64,000 bases of DNA. Source: Holacanthus passer (lineage: Eukaryota > Chordata > Actinopteri > Pomacanthidae). The position numbers and the translations under genes are program-made. Shown here piece after piece: positions 1 to 13,805 of the stretch. The first letter of the stretch is position 1; each line of letters begins with the position of its first letter. The notes beneath the pieces were generated by a model, which worked only from the letters and a program-made list of their open reading frames with translations, made no database searches and had not been told where the DNA came from. The stretch lies in NCBI GenBank assembly GCA_025331565.1, contig JAFREQ010000034.1, positions 3,348,001 to 3,412,000 on the forward strand, in the 5' to 3' direction.

Positions 1-1644
1 CTGGTCAGGGGAGATCGCCTTTAGTGAGACGTTTTAAGAACCATGTCTCCCAATCTTATACACCCAGTCTACAATAACCAGTCATTCCCAGAGTGCTATA
101 TATCCTGTTTCGATTAGCTCATGAGCCATAAAGATATTTTCCTAGTCTAAAAGTCAGCTATATGAAATGCAGACCCGTAGCTCGAGGAGAAACACGAGCA
201 GTATTATAATCTATTCTTCCGTCTGATGTTGATCGTATCAGCAGCGGTGGTAAAGCCAAACACTCCTCTGGTATGATGCTGTGAAATGAAAAACTTCTTT
301 AGCCTGACATCCACGATAAGATATGATTCAACACACTGCCCTTATTGATGTCATGTTACTGAAAAGATATCTTCTCTGCCCCTTCAGCCGAGCCCGGATC
401 ATCACCATGTTTTCTTTGCTCTTCAGGCTCGCAGCCAATATAATGCAGTGTAACGTCAGTGGGTTTCTAGGCAGGCAACTTAATGACCTTCTATAATGGT
501 ATTCATTCTTGAGAAAAGACAGAAGGAGCATCAAAGCAAAAAGCCCCTCTATCTTGTATCTTCTCCATGTGGAATAAAGTTGAACCAGCGTGTTTCGGCC
601 ATAACCCCGCAGCTTCCTGGACTGAAACTGTATCTTTACAGGCCCAGCCACAATAATGACCTCTCCCAGTGAGCTTATTCTGAGATGTCTATACTCCCAC
701 AGGGATGCCAACATTTAACTGGCAAATTAACAATGGGAAGATCAACTTTCCTTGTAATTAATTTCTGAGGCATTTTTACGGGCACTTACTTTTGGGTATT
801 GGGTCACAGTTAGTAAAACTTAAAGGTAAGTGTAATAGTCTCCGAGGGGTCTTTAGCGAGGGGGAAAAAACTGATATAATCTTTGGAGATGGAAAGTTTT
901 TAAATTGTTGCTCAGCTTCTTGGTTTTGTTTGTTTTTTCTTCCCTCAAACGTTTTTTTTTTTTCTTCTATATCTGGACTCTGAACCCATATTTACTTTTG
1001 TATTTTGGGGTATTTATCTGGTCATTCTATCTACCACAAGTTGTAATTTGCAGAATAAGCTTAAAATCATAGATTGCAATGTATTACATGGAATAAAAGG
1101 CATGCAGTGTAATGCTCAAAGGCACAGTGACCATAATAAATGTGAAACATATTACTTGGTCTCGAGAATGGATCGTGCAAGAGAAGGGAATAGAAAAAGC
1201 AAAAATGTGGGATGAGACCTTGGTCGGTATTTGTGGGTAATATTAGGTCAGTCACTTATGATTATAAAGGATCCAATAATACAGTAAATTCAAGAAATGA
1301 GTCCTATAAAATTTGACCAATGAGATGAAAAATCCATGAATAAGTCCAATATCACTTTTTCCTATACCTGTTTGAATTTACAACTTTTTCTTTTGATGTT
1401 TCACAGTAGTCGGAAAAGGTATGACTCAAACTGTTTTCAGGTAGGACCTACAAAAGGATCAATCACAAATCTGCTGTTTGGCAAATATTTCTACTATTCA
1501 TAGAAAAGGGAGTCCACTGTACAAAGCAGTAAATACTTTTGCAGACTTTTTCAGATCTATGCTTATTAACTTTTTTTCCTGAGAGTTAGAAGAGTAGATC
1601 AATTCCACTGCGTCTGTAAATATGCAGATAGAGCCAGCAAAGGG

Positions 1645-1745
1645 AAACAGCTAGTCTGGCTACCAAAGTTCAAAAATCCACCTGCCAGCACTTCTTGAAC
1701 TCTTTTATATGAATTAAACAAATGAGATATAATGTGTTGATTATG
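1645..1745. repeat. Fragment of the GGGAAACAGCTAG repeat
   Basis: GGGAAACAGCTAGTCTGGCT and CCACCTGCCAGCAC match the 22.0 kb copy in forward sense. The following AATTAAACAAATGAGATATA resembles the reverse complement of the family's downstream part, so the copy looks rearranged. Confidence 0.4.
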
Positions 1746-2921
1746 CTAAGACAACTGACTCTCCATTCTAGCTTCAATGCACACACTAGCAAAAGAGCGA
1801 ATAAGCATTTCCTGAAAATGTCAAATGATACTTTTAATAGAGAGATTATGGTTTGGTGCATTATGGCAAACTCTGCATTTATTGTACATGTGCATATAAA
1901 GCTTTACACAACCACTTGGACTCTGTTCCCCCTCATATTTTCAGGCTTTGATTCATGAGACTAATCCCATCCTTTTCACAGCGATATTTTTTTTGAAAGC
2001 GCACTACGTTTCTCGGGGTAATGGCTGAGTTTAAGATTAACATCTAATCTGATTTCAGCCAAAGAATCCTAACACGAGTCTGTTATAAATCTGTTCTCCA
2101 ACCACATCTGTAGATATACTTGATCATAATAGAGAGGCTTCAATGGGTCTGCCATGTGGAGCTAACCAACAACATACCTGAACAACCTCCAAATTTCCCT
2201 GGTGGCTATTTTTAACTCGAGGTCTTGCTGGATGTACTTTTGCAAAAAGTAATTTTTGGAACATATGGTACAATTTAGAATTGGGATCATAAGACCTTTT
2301 TAAAATGGGAGTGCAAGCAGTAAATTTGGCTGTAGTTAGCACGAAATACTTTTAGTTTCTGTTGTATCAGATTTAAGAACTTTACTCTCTGAGCAAAACT
2401 CATCTTTGTGCATCAAAGGTTCAGTTGGGGGAAAAACAATCCGTTAAGAATGAAGATACTGAGTGAGGGGCTCAGCTTATGATGAAACTAAGAAACGGGA
2501 GAAAAATGGGTAATTTCTCATCGGGTTATTCTTAGTTCCTCAAAGCAATACATTAATCATGTGTCCTGTCACATAATCCTGTACAGTTGACTTTTATATA
2601 CAGTAATAGATCTTTTGTGAAGAAGAAAGCTGGACATGAAATTCAATTCTTTTTCCTTTTCTTTGTTGTAAATTTTTGGCAGTAAGCAGTGATTAAATTG
2701 GCAATTGCATGGTTGAGCTCATGTAACCTCCTTTAAGTGAACGCATCCAAAATGCTGACAATCCAAAAGCTAATTGAGGAGCTGAAATGAGAAAAGAAAT
2801 GAGTGCTGAAAAAAAAAAAAAAAAAACCTTTCCCACCTTCATTCTGGCAAATCAGAGCCAGATGAGAGGCTACGCACCCCCGATCCCCCCAAGGTAAGAC
2901 AACCCTGGTCATGGTTAGCAG

Positions 2922-3707
2922 CAGTGAAGGAAGTATTCAGATCCTTTACTTCAGTAAAAATATTCATACTGCATTAAGAAAATCCTCCATTACAAGTTAA
3001 AGTACTGCATTTAAAATTTTACTTAAGTAAAAGTATGGAAGTATGTTACTATAATCAGGTACTGTTTTTGAAGTATTGAAAGTAAAAGTGATTTCTATAC
3101 TATTATGTTTTATATCAATAGATTGTTATTAGTCATGTATTAATGTAAAAGCATGATTTACTGTTGTAACTGAGCTCATTTTGAACAATTCTGTTATTGT
3201 GGACTAATCGACTGATCATTTTCTCCATTAATAGATTGTTTGGCTTGTATGTAAATGTCATTACGTTTACCCAGAGGCCCAAGTGACACCTTCACAGTGT
3301 TTGTTTTGTCCAACTCTCAGCCAAACTTAAAAATGATTAAAAACACATTAAGATTATTAAAGTAATTAAAAGGGAAAATCAGCAAATTCTCACATTTGTG
3401 AAGCTGGAACCATGAAATGTTTTTACATAAAACATGACTTCAACTATTATCAAAGTACTTGTCAATTATTTTTCAATCGATCAATCGATGAATCAACTAA
3501 TGGTTTCAGCTGAACTTTCAGATGTTTGCTGTGCAAGAATCGTAATCTGTGAAGTTACTAGTAACTTAAGGTGTAAAATAGTAGTCGAGTCAAAAGTACA
3601 ATATTTAAAGTTGTGTTTTAGAAGTAGAAAGTAGCATGAGAACCTACTCAAGTAATGTACTCAAGTAAAGTACTTGAGTACATTTATTTAATTACATTCC
3701 ACCACTG
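2922..3707. mobile_element. Non-autonomous hAT-like DNA transposon relic (MITE)
   Basis: Ends are near-inverted: CAGTGAAGGAAGTA on the left and, read on the other strand from the right, CAGTGGTGGAATGTA. Flanking 8-mers GTTAGCAG (2914-2921) and GTGAGCAG (3708-3715) match at 7 of 8 positions, as expected for an old 8-bp hAT target duplication. Internal AGTAAAAGTA and TACTTGAGTA motifs are typical of a repeat very common in percomorph fish. There is no transposase ORF. The centre carries a second repeat. Confidence 0.7.
3195..3510. repeat. Second repeat family nested inside the hAT-like relic
   Basis: Reads GACTAATCGACTGATC, CCCAGAGGCCCAAG, TTGTTTTGTCCAACT, GAGAAGCTGGAACC-like and CAATCGATCAATCGATG. 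These match the dispersed fish repeat with CGATTAATCG ends also found at 20660-21035 and 37320-37602. Confidence 0.5.
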
Positions 3708-6700
3708 GTGAGCAGCTGCACGCTAATGACTGCTCAGTGACTTTGCTAGACGGTCTGCAGGAGCCATTATTCTGCACAGAGACAAACCTGCACCTCCACA
3801 TTCACTGTTTCTCAGGCCTGGGCAACAACTTTAGCAGATTCTGCTCCCAGCAGCTCTGGCACCGAGCTCCATAATTGTCAATGTCTCAGTCTGAAGCTGC
3901 AGTCTTTATGTGGGATCCACTCCCAGTTGCATTTGAATAGCTGTGACTGATCAGTGCTGAGGGGCCGCGATTATGTAAGACAGTGGTTTTATTTTCTTTG
4001 ATACTTTAGCTCGTATTAGCAGGATGACACATTTTTGACTCAAGCGTATCAGCGAAACCGCACCATGTTTGCGTTTGATCGCCTCCGAGCGCAGCGGTCT
4101 CTGTGTGAGGCCCCGCGATTGGAAGAGAAGTCGTGCCTGGGGATTAATTTATCACACTCATCTGATGAATGTTGTTTGATAGCAACAGTAAGCAAACTAT
4201 CAGCGAACCGGCAGACGCCTGAATGTCACAGCCACCCAGCATGTATGGGACACCTACCACTGCTGGGAAATTCATTACAGATAGTGTTTACTTTCTGACT
4301 CACGCTTTACAATGTGTGGGGTGCGGCCTGGTGTTATTCAGCCGCCTCTACATCTATAGATTAAAGAGTTGAAATAAGTCTTTACTGGTTTTCTTTAAGG
4401 AGGGGTCTGGCTTTATCATTCATGAAATAACAGAGTGATTTGAATCAGTTTTAAAATGAGGTACCGGTCTCTTTCACCGTACAGTAAGTTTGTAATTTTC
4501 TCCCTGTTTGATGGTTGACCTGCTGGCTCCGTAGTTTGGAGAATCAGTGTGTGCAGCCGTGTGTGTTGGCTTCTCCTGAGTGGAGGTATAGCTGAAGCCC
4601 GAACCCCCACATTATAACATTATGTCGTTAAAAGTAATAAATGATAACAGATGTTCTTGCAACCCCCTCAAGAGAGTGGGCACCGAGCGCTGTAGAGATT
4701 CAGGCTGGAGAGGTTCAAACAGTTCAAACAAAGATCTCGATTTTTGGTGTAAAGTCAAACACTTATTCTAAGGAGTAGCAGATTTCAGTAGCAACATGGT
4801 TTCGCATTTATGTCCTCGATTAATGTTTGCAAAATAATAGGATGAGAACATCTTACCTTAAAGCATTTCTTGGCATCAAACAAGTGATTTTCGGATACAC
4901 TGAAGGGGCAGGGGGATTCTTCTCTGGAAATCCCCTCATACATTTCACTCTAAAGTCATTTCTTAAGCGTCTCTTGACAGTTTTATTTCCTGAAAAGAGG
5001 GAGGACTGCCCTTAGATCTCCATCTTTTGTTTAGTAGCCCCGAATTCTTATCAGATTGTAATGGATGGAGTGAAATCGAAGCCAGAAATAGAGATTATGG
5101 CCGTCATGGGACTTTAAAATTGTCAGACCCCGGGGTTCCTGCCTACATTTACAGCACTGATGAAAGAGCCGAGCCCGTATGACCGATGTGATGTAATCAA
5201 GGGAGACAAGGTGTAATGGTCAAGGCTGAAAAGAAAATCCTGCTCGAGCACGAGTGAGGTTTCTTTACTCGAATGTTGCAGGAGAACGAAAAATAGAGCT
5301 GTCTTTAAAATGCATTCATGGAAACGTCTCCCAGTGGCAGTCACAATTATCCAAACCGTCAAAAAAACACCTAAAAGACGACGCTTTGGGCAAAGTTAAT
5401 TGCAAGTGTACAGTAAACCAAGTATAATAACGGAAAGTAAATCAACAAAAACAGAGACGTTGTGAGAGTGTGGTGGGTAATGGAAGGTTTTGTGCTGTGT
5501 TATGGAAAATACACAGGCTTAAGTCTGAACTACCATAAACTTTACTGATTCTTCAAAATGCCCAGTTAGATTTGCAAATGTTTCATAGATGATGCCCAGG
5601 AGCCATAATATAATCTGTAACAAACATAACTCTATAAGGTGTGTGTATTTGTGTGAATGTACCAAACAATACAGGACTCAAAGACATTGGCTTCTTTACA
5701 TCACCATGATGACAACAAACCGCTGCTGGTTACGATGGAGTCCTCGCATATTCATTGTAGACAAACTCCTTCTGCTGTTTGACTTACTGTGACAAAGTGT
5801 TGCTTATCTTCAGTGGCGTATGCGGTGGCATATATTTTCTCTTTGACGCCTCACGTACAAACTCAAATGAACTGTTCCCGAGACCATAAATATACTGCAG
5901 AAGAGTAGACAGGGAGCAGAGAGGCCGCTGGTGTGTAAACTTGAAACTTGTGAGACAGTTTAGCGATCGAGTCAAGTATTGAAAAATGGAATAAACCAAC
6001 CAAATGCAAATCTCATGATAGGCCGCAAAATCTGGCAAGGTAAACTGCTGCGGATATGAATCACGAGTTCTGAATATTGTTTTCTAATTATTGATGAATT
6101 CTTTTGCTAGAATTGCTGTGGGTGGATTTTTAATGATTTAAATCAATAAAACATAGAAAAATGAACTACTTTCCACTATTAAATAACCTAAAAAATGAAT
6201 AAGGTTGAAGAAGGATAATACTTTTTCACACTGACCCAATTATCAGCAGTGGGTTAGTGGGTGGGTTAATTAGCATAGCCAAAGGGACAAGGCAGCTTAA
6301 AATATCACAAGACAAGAAAACTATTATGAGACTATTATGTATTTGTATTATATATCTTCTGACTTCAAGTTCTATGGCACCGGGTTTGGAGTCTCGACAA
6401 CAGGGTCTTTGTTGCAGCCACTAGTAGCTCAGCGATCGCCTGTAAGAGCTTCTATTGTTCCAAAATACCCACCCAGCGAGCTACAACTGGAAAGATACAA
6501 ACATGTCCTGCTGCTGGGAAAATAATAGTTTGGCCCCTGTTGTATTGTTATTATCATAGATCAATTTGATGGGGCTGCTGCTAGAAGAAATCCTATCACA
6601 TCAACATGCTCAGTGGGTTTTGCACGTTTGTGTGTACATTTGGCAAACGCGTGTTCTTGAGGTTAATGGATCCTATATAAATGTGCCAAAGAGTAAGTGA

Positions 6701-9700
6701 AAACACAACGCTGTAAAAATAAAATTACTGACTTGAGAAATTAAAATAGCTGAATTACTCAATAAAGCTTCTCAAGTGGAACTGTTATTTGTTATTTCAT
6801 CTTTGGAAATTTTAATAACGAAGCGATTGTTTTTAACGCAGGGTGGGTTTCTGTTTGCTATTACACTGATTATGTTTGTGGTGCTGAAAAGATAAAACTG
6901 AATTTGAATCTTAATCCGCGTAATAAAAGAAACATGTTAGTCACTGGGCTGGAGAGGTGGACCGTTGGACGGCCCGCAGCTTGACTACGAGGATGTTTGT
7001 TATTTGCCTTTTTGCAAACATAACTAAACACAGCTGATCAGTTCAGTTTACAGCCACAGCGAAACCGCTATTTCATTTGGAAGGGAGCACAAAGGGAAAT
7101 CGGATTGGAGTCTGGAGACGGAGGGGTGAACGGCGGTGACAGAGGAGGAAGACTTCTTATTTTGTGTGTTTACAGATCCGATTTGGCCATCTGGACAAAT
7201 TAGATTTTCTGAGCACTGGAGAACAGAGAAACTGAACCAACAACAGTTTGTTTAGAGGCATTTAATTTCACTGGAAACACCTTCATAAGACCAAAGAACA
7301 CTACCAGTTTAGCTCCTTGTGAGGCCATTTCCATCAGGACATCAGGACTGTATTTAAGAGGGCACTTTGCCAAGTCCAAAACTTATTGTGGTGTGTTGGA
7401 ACATGTAGTGGGAATGCGAGAGGGGACTGCCCATATTAGTTTTTGTTTACAGTGACGACAGGATGTGGCTTGAAAGCTATGCAATGTTTGTTTAAATATC
7501 ATAGTGACTTACAGATTATAAATCCTACATGCGTGAGCCAAAGGATCACTCTCACACACGGCAATTTTATCTAATTACGCTACCACATGACTTAGAAAAA
7601 GCTCCAGTCAGCCCACTGTTCTTGTGTCAGGGTGTAAATTATAGAGGAGAATCCAGGTTGTAGGTGGAAGTGGGACATGTAGTCGCGTCTCATTTGCAAA
7701 CCCACGTATGGCACTGGGATGTATGTAGAGGGTTTTACCAAGAAATCCGTCCAGCAGATCTTCTATAATCACTTGAATATATAGCCGTCAAATGCCATTA
7801 AAACAAAGGTTATAATCTACAAAACAACTATACAGCTTTTGTGGCAGCAGAGCACAAGCATCTGCTCCATGAAAAAAAAATTCACTCTCATAAATCTCCA
7901 TTAAGTCCTCATGTTTCGGTCATATTCTTGGTGGCTTACCAATAACGGACTAACCATGGACCGCTAAGGGCCGAGAGATATATCTACTGTGGGCCTCTAT
8001 GTTGAGCCGCCTCCTCGCTGCTCTGTTATTGTAGCTCGGTATTTCAAAATCCACTTTTACAGTAGCCTGTCATGTGTTTAGAACTTTTTTATTAAATGAG
8101 GCTCTTCTCCTGATTGCAAAGCAAGAATTCATGGATTTTGATAAGGTTAAATAACATGTGAGCTAGTACTTCCTGCCACACTTCAATCAGCCAGTTCACA
8201 TCAGACTGTGTCGGAGAGAAACGGTACGTTAAACATTTGTTTTCCCAAAGCCTCTGTCATAATTAATTTCAGACTAGAGTCTAACACATTCACCCGAACA
8301 CCTCTTTGTGCATGTCAATGTGTTCAGTTCTCTGCCACCGCAGTAACACACATCAGCTGGATTCATCTATTCTATACAAACAGTTTTTGACATATAGAAT
8401 AGTGTTGTTATTAGTATAGTTGTTTTTATTATCATGTGGATGTGGGCTCACTATAAATGAAACTGAAGGCCCAAACACTAATATAGCCAATACACATACT
8501 CATATATAAGCACAATCTCCATAGAGGGTTTTAGGCCTCCTGTATATTACAACACACACACACACACATTGTGCGAGACACAGAGCAGCCAGTCGCCTAT
8601 GGAGCGCTGCCAGCCAAAGGAGTCATGAGGTCTCGTGCAGATTAATGGGGAGGCACAAACCAAACATGTTTCTCATTGACTCTGTGGATGAACAGCATGT
8701 CTTTGCTTCTGCTGGTTACTCGGCAACAGCGAGGCTGAAATATCCTGTTACTAATAGAAGAGTAATTACAGCGCTATTAGAGATGTACAAATTTTACTTT
8801 TTCCACTTCTGTTGAGTAATGTTGGCATTAAGTTGCATATGTTAATGGACAAAAGTCCAGCAGTGCAGTTTCCTGTATCCAGTAACTGACGGTTATATCA
8901 TGTTAGAAGCAGCTAAACATTTGAACAGTTAGGTTATTGTTAAAGCTGAAATACTTTTGCTCACTCGGGAAACTGCAGTGCGCGTCGAAGTTTGCTTTTG
9001 TCAAAGTGCAGCGGACCAAAGATCCATTTCGAGTTCATTTCAGTGGTTCATCATCACTGGTAGTTTGATGTCTGAACAAACCATTATTGTTCCTTATTTA
9101 AAGGCCAAATCCTTGATTGGTGCAGAGGCTTCTGTTAAAACTGCGGCATCTACGGTCCAGTAACAACCCGTGCAGTCGAATGTCCGCGCTCCAAATTTAA
9201 ATGTAAACCATGAGACTGGAAAGGGCTTCAAACCTTCAGCTGCATCTGGAGAATATTATGCATATTATATTAAGTTTTATAACTAAGGCACAGCACGTAC
9301 AGTGGTAAAAAAGCTCTGCTGAAGGCACCTGTTTAAAGGTTTTTTAGGAAACAGTTTTCATTTGTTAGCATATGAAACACCTGCAGACTCTCATTTCTAT
9401 TGACCAACATTAAGTGCAATCCATTTTAACGACCTGTAACGACACACAGCGCAGCACTATACTGTACCTCGGTATTTCCAGTATTTTCTAAGACGAGGTT
9501 TGCAGTTTTAACATCTGCCTCTTGCCTCTCATTGACTCTGTGACTTTCAGCTTTTGTGTTCTTTAGCCTTTATCCAAGTGGTATAAATCTCTCGTTCTTT
9601 GTGGAGAAACCGCTGCGGGGCTGTTTTCACCAGTCGGATCCCCAGCGACTGTGAGAACATACAGTATGCCCAGACAGGCACAAAGATAATAAACTTAGCA

Positions 9701-11790
9701 AAAAAGCACTTAAGTCCTCATCGTGGAGCTTGTGCGGGAGAAAGCGCCCTGCTGACACTGTCTCCATTACCTGTTTGAGTGGAAGCAGCTGCATAAGAGG
9801 CTGTTAAAGATATGACCTCCCTCATCAATCTGGTTTGCACTTCTGGGATGAGTACCGGGGAGAAAGCCGGTATTACCATTACCTAGAGGGTAATCTAAGC
9901 AGAATTACCGCTCAGGTGTCCACATGATTTAAGATTCTCTTTTTCTCCAACCCGTATATATGTGCGTGCTGAACATACTGTTCATACAGGATGCTTTAAA
10001 TGCCACACAGACGTCCCGCTTTATCCCCAGGCCTCATGTTTCTCGGAGAGTTTATATAGCAGTAGGTAAAGCATCAGGACCTATAACTTGGTGTAAATGG
10101 AGAAGGTGTTTACAGCTAGAGAGAGACAAAATAAATGAGCGAGAGGAAACCTAAACCCCAGCGCTGGCAGTGTTACACAGACTCCTTAAACAAAGAAGTC
10201 CTTTTTATCGTTTTATCATCGGGATGTTTGTGTGTGTGACTGTGTCTTCCTGTGTGTCTCATGATGTGAGTGGCCTCTTCCAGTTTCTATAGGATTGAAA
10301 GCTGTTAAAGGACAATATTGTATTTTGGATGCATGTTACATTTATATACTAGCAGGACTGTGACAGCGGAGACCGGGGATCATAGTCTGTGTCCCACATG
10401 TGGTCGGGTTTGTGCAGCAAAAACACTTTGCATAAGGTCAAGAAAAGATGTTCTGTTCATTTAAATATTGAAAAAAGGAAACACGTGCTTTCAGTCTGTC
10501 TTGCCTTTTTCGCTATTTAACCGAGATCACAATCTTTCTCTCGCTTTAACAAAGTGTTGAGTGTGGAGCCCTGGCCATAGAGAGGAAAAAAATATATATC
10601 AGTGCTCGAATATAGACACAATTCATTCCCATGTTTTGATTCATTCTGATTTGCTGTATATGAATAACAGGCCTACTGTAAATGTAATTTCTTGGAGACA
10701 GGGCTGGGTTGGGCCACATATGTGACAACTATAGGATAATGCTAAATGCTAATAAAAACAGCAGCACAAGGGGAGAAAACTCATGTAATTGTTAACAATG
10801 GCAAGTACCAGCCAACATAAGTTGATGGTCATGCAAGACCAAGTAAGGCTGCAGAAAGAAAACCCATAAGCAGGCATACAGCCCCGTGTTAACATAGTGC
10901 AGGGGGCATGTTGTGTAAGGTACCAGTGAGACATTGAAGTATGATCCATTAAGTTCAGTTTGAGTGATGACAGATGCTTATCATGATTTGCGCTACTCAG
11001 ACCGGATATTACAACTCTAAAAATATTATCACATCTATTTGATCTTTCATTACAACAGTCATGAGGTAAACACTATAAATACACTGCTGACGTTACAAAG
11101 TTAATTCAGAAGAAATGTGCGCTTGCATGTGTGCGATCAAACCGATCAGACGATGTCAGATCTGCAGCAAAAGTTAAACCAGGTTCATCTTTTTTGCTGA
11201 GGTTTTTTTTTTTTGTCGTTGGCATCCCCCACCGCGCCGACAGACTGACTGAATTGAAATGAATGAGAGGGCTGTGTTTTTTTCACACTGGGCTCAAGTC
11301 GGTCTGAACGAGGCCCGAGTGTATTCAATTCACAAAAGTCAACTATTCTTTCAGTGCACACACTTTAAGGGCCACAGTTTTGCCTTTCTGGCATCAACCC
11401 ATTTTTTTTTTAATTTCTCTATCTCTAAGCCAGCAGCCGTTTATGTAATTCAAATGTGTGAACTTGGCTCTTCCTCACAGAGAAATAAATTTAGCATAAT
11501 GTTGTATCCTGACTTAAAGGGTGTGCAAATTATAATCTCACACTGTCTCCGTCTCCCTGCCTTTGTCACAGTCTCTATTTTCCCTCCCTCACTCTCCACA
11601 TGCGCACACCATCCCTCTATTATTGGAATACTGTCACGGAAACACACACTCTGCTGTAATATAATGCTGTAGTTTGATCCAGACCTCCCATTCATTTGTT
11701 TAGCTATAAAGGTCTATGAAGTTGATATGTGTTTACATATTTGTTCACCCCTTCACTCTTTTCCAGTAACTATGGCCGCCGGCTTGACTT

Positions 11791-11825
11791 GTGTATGTAT
11801 GTGTGTGTGTGTGTGTGTGTGTGTG
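11791..11825. repeat. (GT)n microsatellite
   Basis: About 12 pure GT units preceded by GTATGTAT. Confidence 0.95.
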
Positions 11826-11925
11826 CTCTTCCCATTGCTGAATTACACAACTCTTTCCACCCTGGGTCCTGAGAACTGGTCTGATGTGACCTGATGATTT
11901 TATTGCAGCAGCAGTCCTTTTGAGT

Positions 11926-11926
11926 G

Positions 11927-11975
<49 letters not shown>

Positions 11976-11977
11976 AC
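11926..11977. repeat. Compound (CT)n(CA)n microsatellite
   Basis: About 12 CT units directly joined to about 13 CA units. Unstable tracts like this produce the spurious low-complexity frames here. Confidence 0.95.
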
Positions 11978-13805
11978 TTACTTTCCCTCTCTATGTCTCT
12001 CACTTCCCCCTCTCAATTCTTTTTTTCACCCTCCACATCTGTTAATCTGCTCAGGGAATAGCAGCAGACTGGGTTTTCCAAACCTCTGTGCATTTACGTG
12101 TCATGCAATTCATCACTGGTAAGTCTTGGAAGAGCACAAGTTCTGAGAAAGTGAGACTCCAACCCAGAAATGGACCCTGAACTCCAATCAGATTATGGCT
12201 TGCTCATCCAGTAGCCGGGAGCTGGAAATAGGTTTATTGCAGGTTTGGGGTTGAGGTGGTCAGCTTGTCCCCAAAAGAAGCAAACACTGTTCTTATCTGC
12301 ATCTTCAAACCGTCCTTGAGTGTCCATCTGCTGTACAAAGGAAAAGTCCAGACTCAGCAGAATCCAGATCCTTTTTTTCCCTCAATATTCAATCATTTTC
12401 ATAAGATGCATGCAATTAAAGAAGAGAGGCACGAAGAGATACAGTTACCTGTGAGGTTACGCCTTGATAGAACCAACTACTGATTATTAAGACAACCGCT
12501 CTCGTCCCATCACTGCAGCGTCTCACACTGGGAGCGTTTCGCTGTCTGTGTGGTGTTTTTGCTGAACAATGTGGCCGGCTGCTCTGCGAGCCAAAATGAC
12601 TCCTTGCATGAATAGAAAGACCGAAGCCAAGCTACTGCCTCTGCTAAGCGAGGCCTCGCCATCGCTAACCCCTCAGCCTGCTTCCATTACACCGACATGG
12701 GAAAAGATACTCTGGAAGAATCAGCTATATTATTTTAATCTCGCTGGGAGTCCACCCAGTGAACGACCAATCAGTTTCAGTTGCTGACCTGAAGAAGTAA
12801 ACATTGTTGCAGAGAAGTTGGATTATGTGATACTAAACTTGTGAGAGAAACTTGCAGACTTATATGTAACAAAGTGGCACGACCTCTCCTTTGCTTTTGC
12901 TGAAGGTTAAAAGTCAATCATGCATGGGCCACGGCTGCTCTTTACCAGCAATGTGTGTTTGTTAGTACAGGGCTGTCTGCAAAGCCATTAAAGCCCCGAC
13001 CCCTGTTTTGAGACCTCGTCATGCCCTCTGGTCTTTGTGTTTCCATCACGGTTCATCTCGGATTGATTGTGACAGGGAACAATAACGGGCACACAGAGAA
13101 AGGGAATTCTCTCTGGCTACTTGTCAGTCCATATTAGCTCAACCCAACCAACCCCCAAATCTGGGCGACTGATTGCCAGTAAAGTAGCAGAAGATGACAT
13201 AAAAATGCTGCCAGTTTCCAAAAAGCCTCCATCAATACAGGCTTTATAATGTGTAAGTCATGGCTTAATTAATAAAATAGTTAATAGATACATGATTATT
13301 AAGAAGAACTTTTGGGTTAAAGTTAGGCTAGCAGTTTTTTTTTCATTAATAAAGTCATCAATTCTGCAGTTACAAATGTTAATAAAAATTAGAGTTTCTC
13401 GATTTTCTCACTTTCAAATGATGTCACGTTTGCAGTTTTTGGTTAGTAATTTATGAATAAAGTGCAATGGGTTTAACTTTCATATAAACCAGCAATCTAG
13501 TTTCAAATGCTAATAAGTTAAGAAACTTTTTCAGAAAGTCACAGGGTCCATGGGAGCGGTCTTTCTGATGAATTAAAGAGCCAAGATGACAGATGAAGTG
13601 TCACGCTGGAGGAACATAAATACACAGATGGCGATACCAAATGTAAAACACGTTTCTCAGCTTTATGTGTGATTTATACGAACCAGTTTATGTACAATAA
13701 GAGAATAAAGAGATGTCTGCACATTAATATGTACTGAAAAAATGAGTAATTGCTTTTTGCCTGGGAAAGCTGTTAAGCAACAATCCATGAGAAAGAGAAG
13801 TTGAA

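Larger units (their letters stand above)
1..13805. other. Non-coding DNA downstream of tgfb3
   Basis: No exon of a known gene is recognisable. In human the neighbour on this side is TTLL5, but I saw none of its coding sequence. Besides the listed repeats and microsatellites there are several non-repetitive, less AT-rich blocks (about 4030-4310, 5080-5380, 9580-9900 and 12500-12790) that could be conserved elements. Further tracts are an A-run at 2809-2826 and a short CA run near 8552-8570. Confidence 0.6.

Noticed and set aside
328..714. 128-codon minus-strand open frame starting with ATG
   Set aside because: The protein resembles nothing I know, no splice or promoter context supports it, and one frame of this length is expected by chance in 64 kb.
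11745..11975. Open frames across CT/CA and GT microsatellites (also near 31675, 44364, 44811 and 51490)
   Set aside because: The predicted proteins are HTHTHT or CVCVCV strings, products of dinucleotide repeats.
12569..12787. 72-codon ATG-started plus-strand frame
   Set aside because: No similarity recognised and no splice signals; kept only as a possibly conserved non-coding block.
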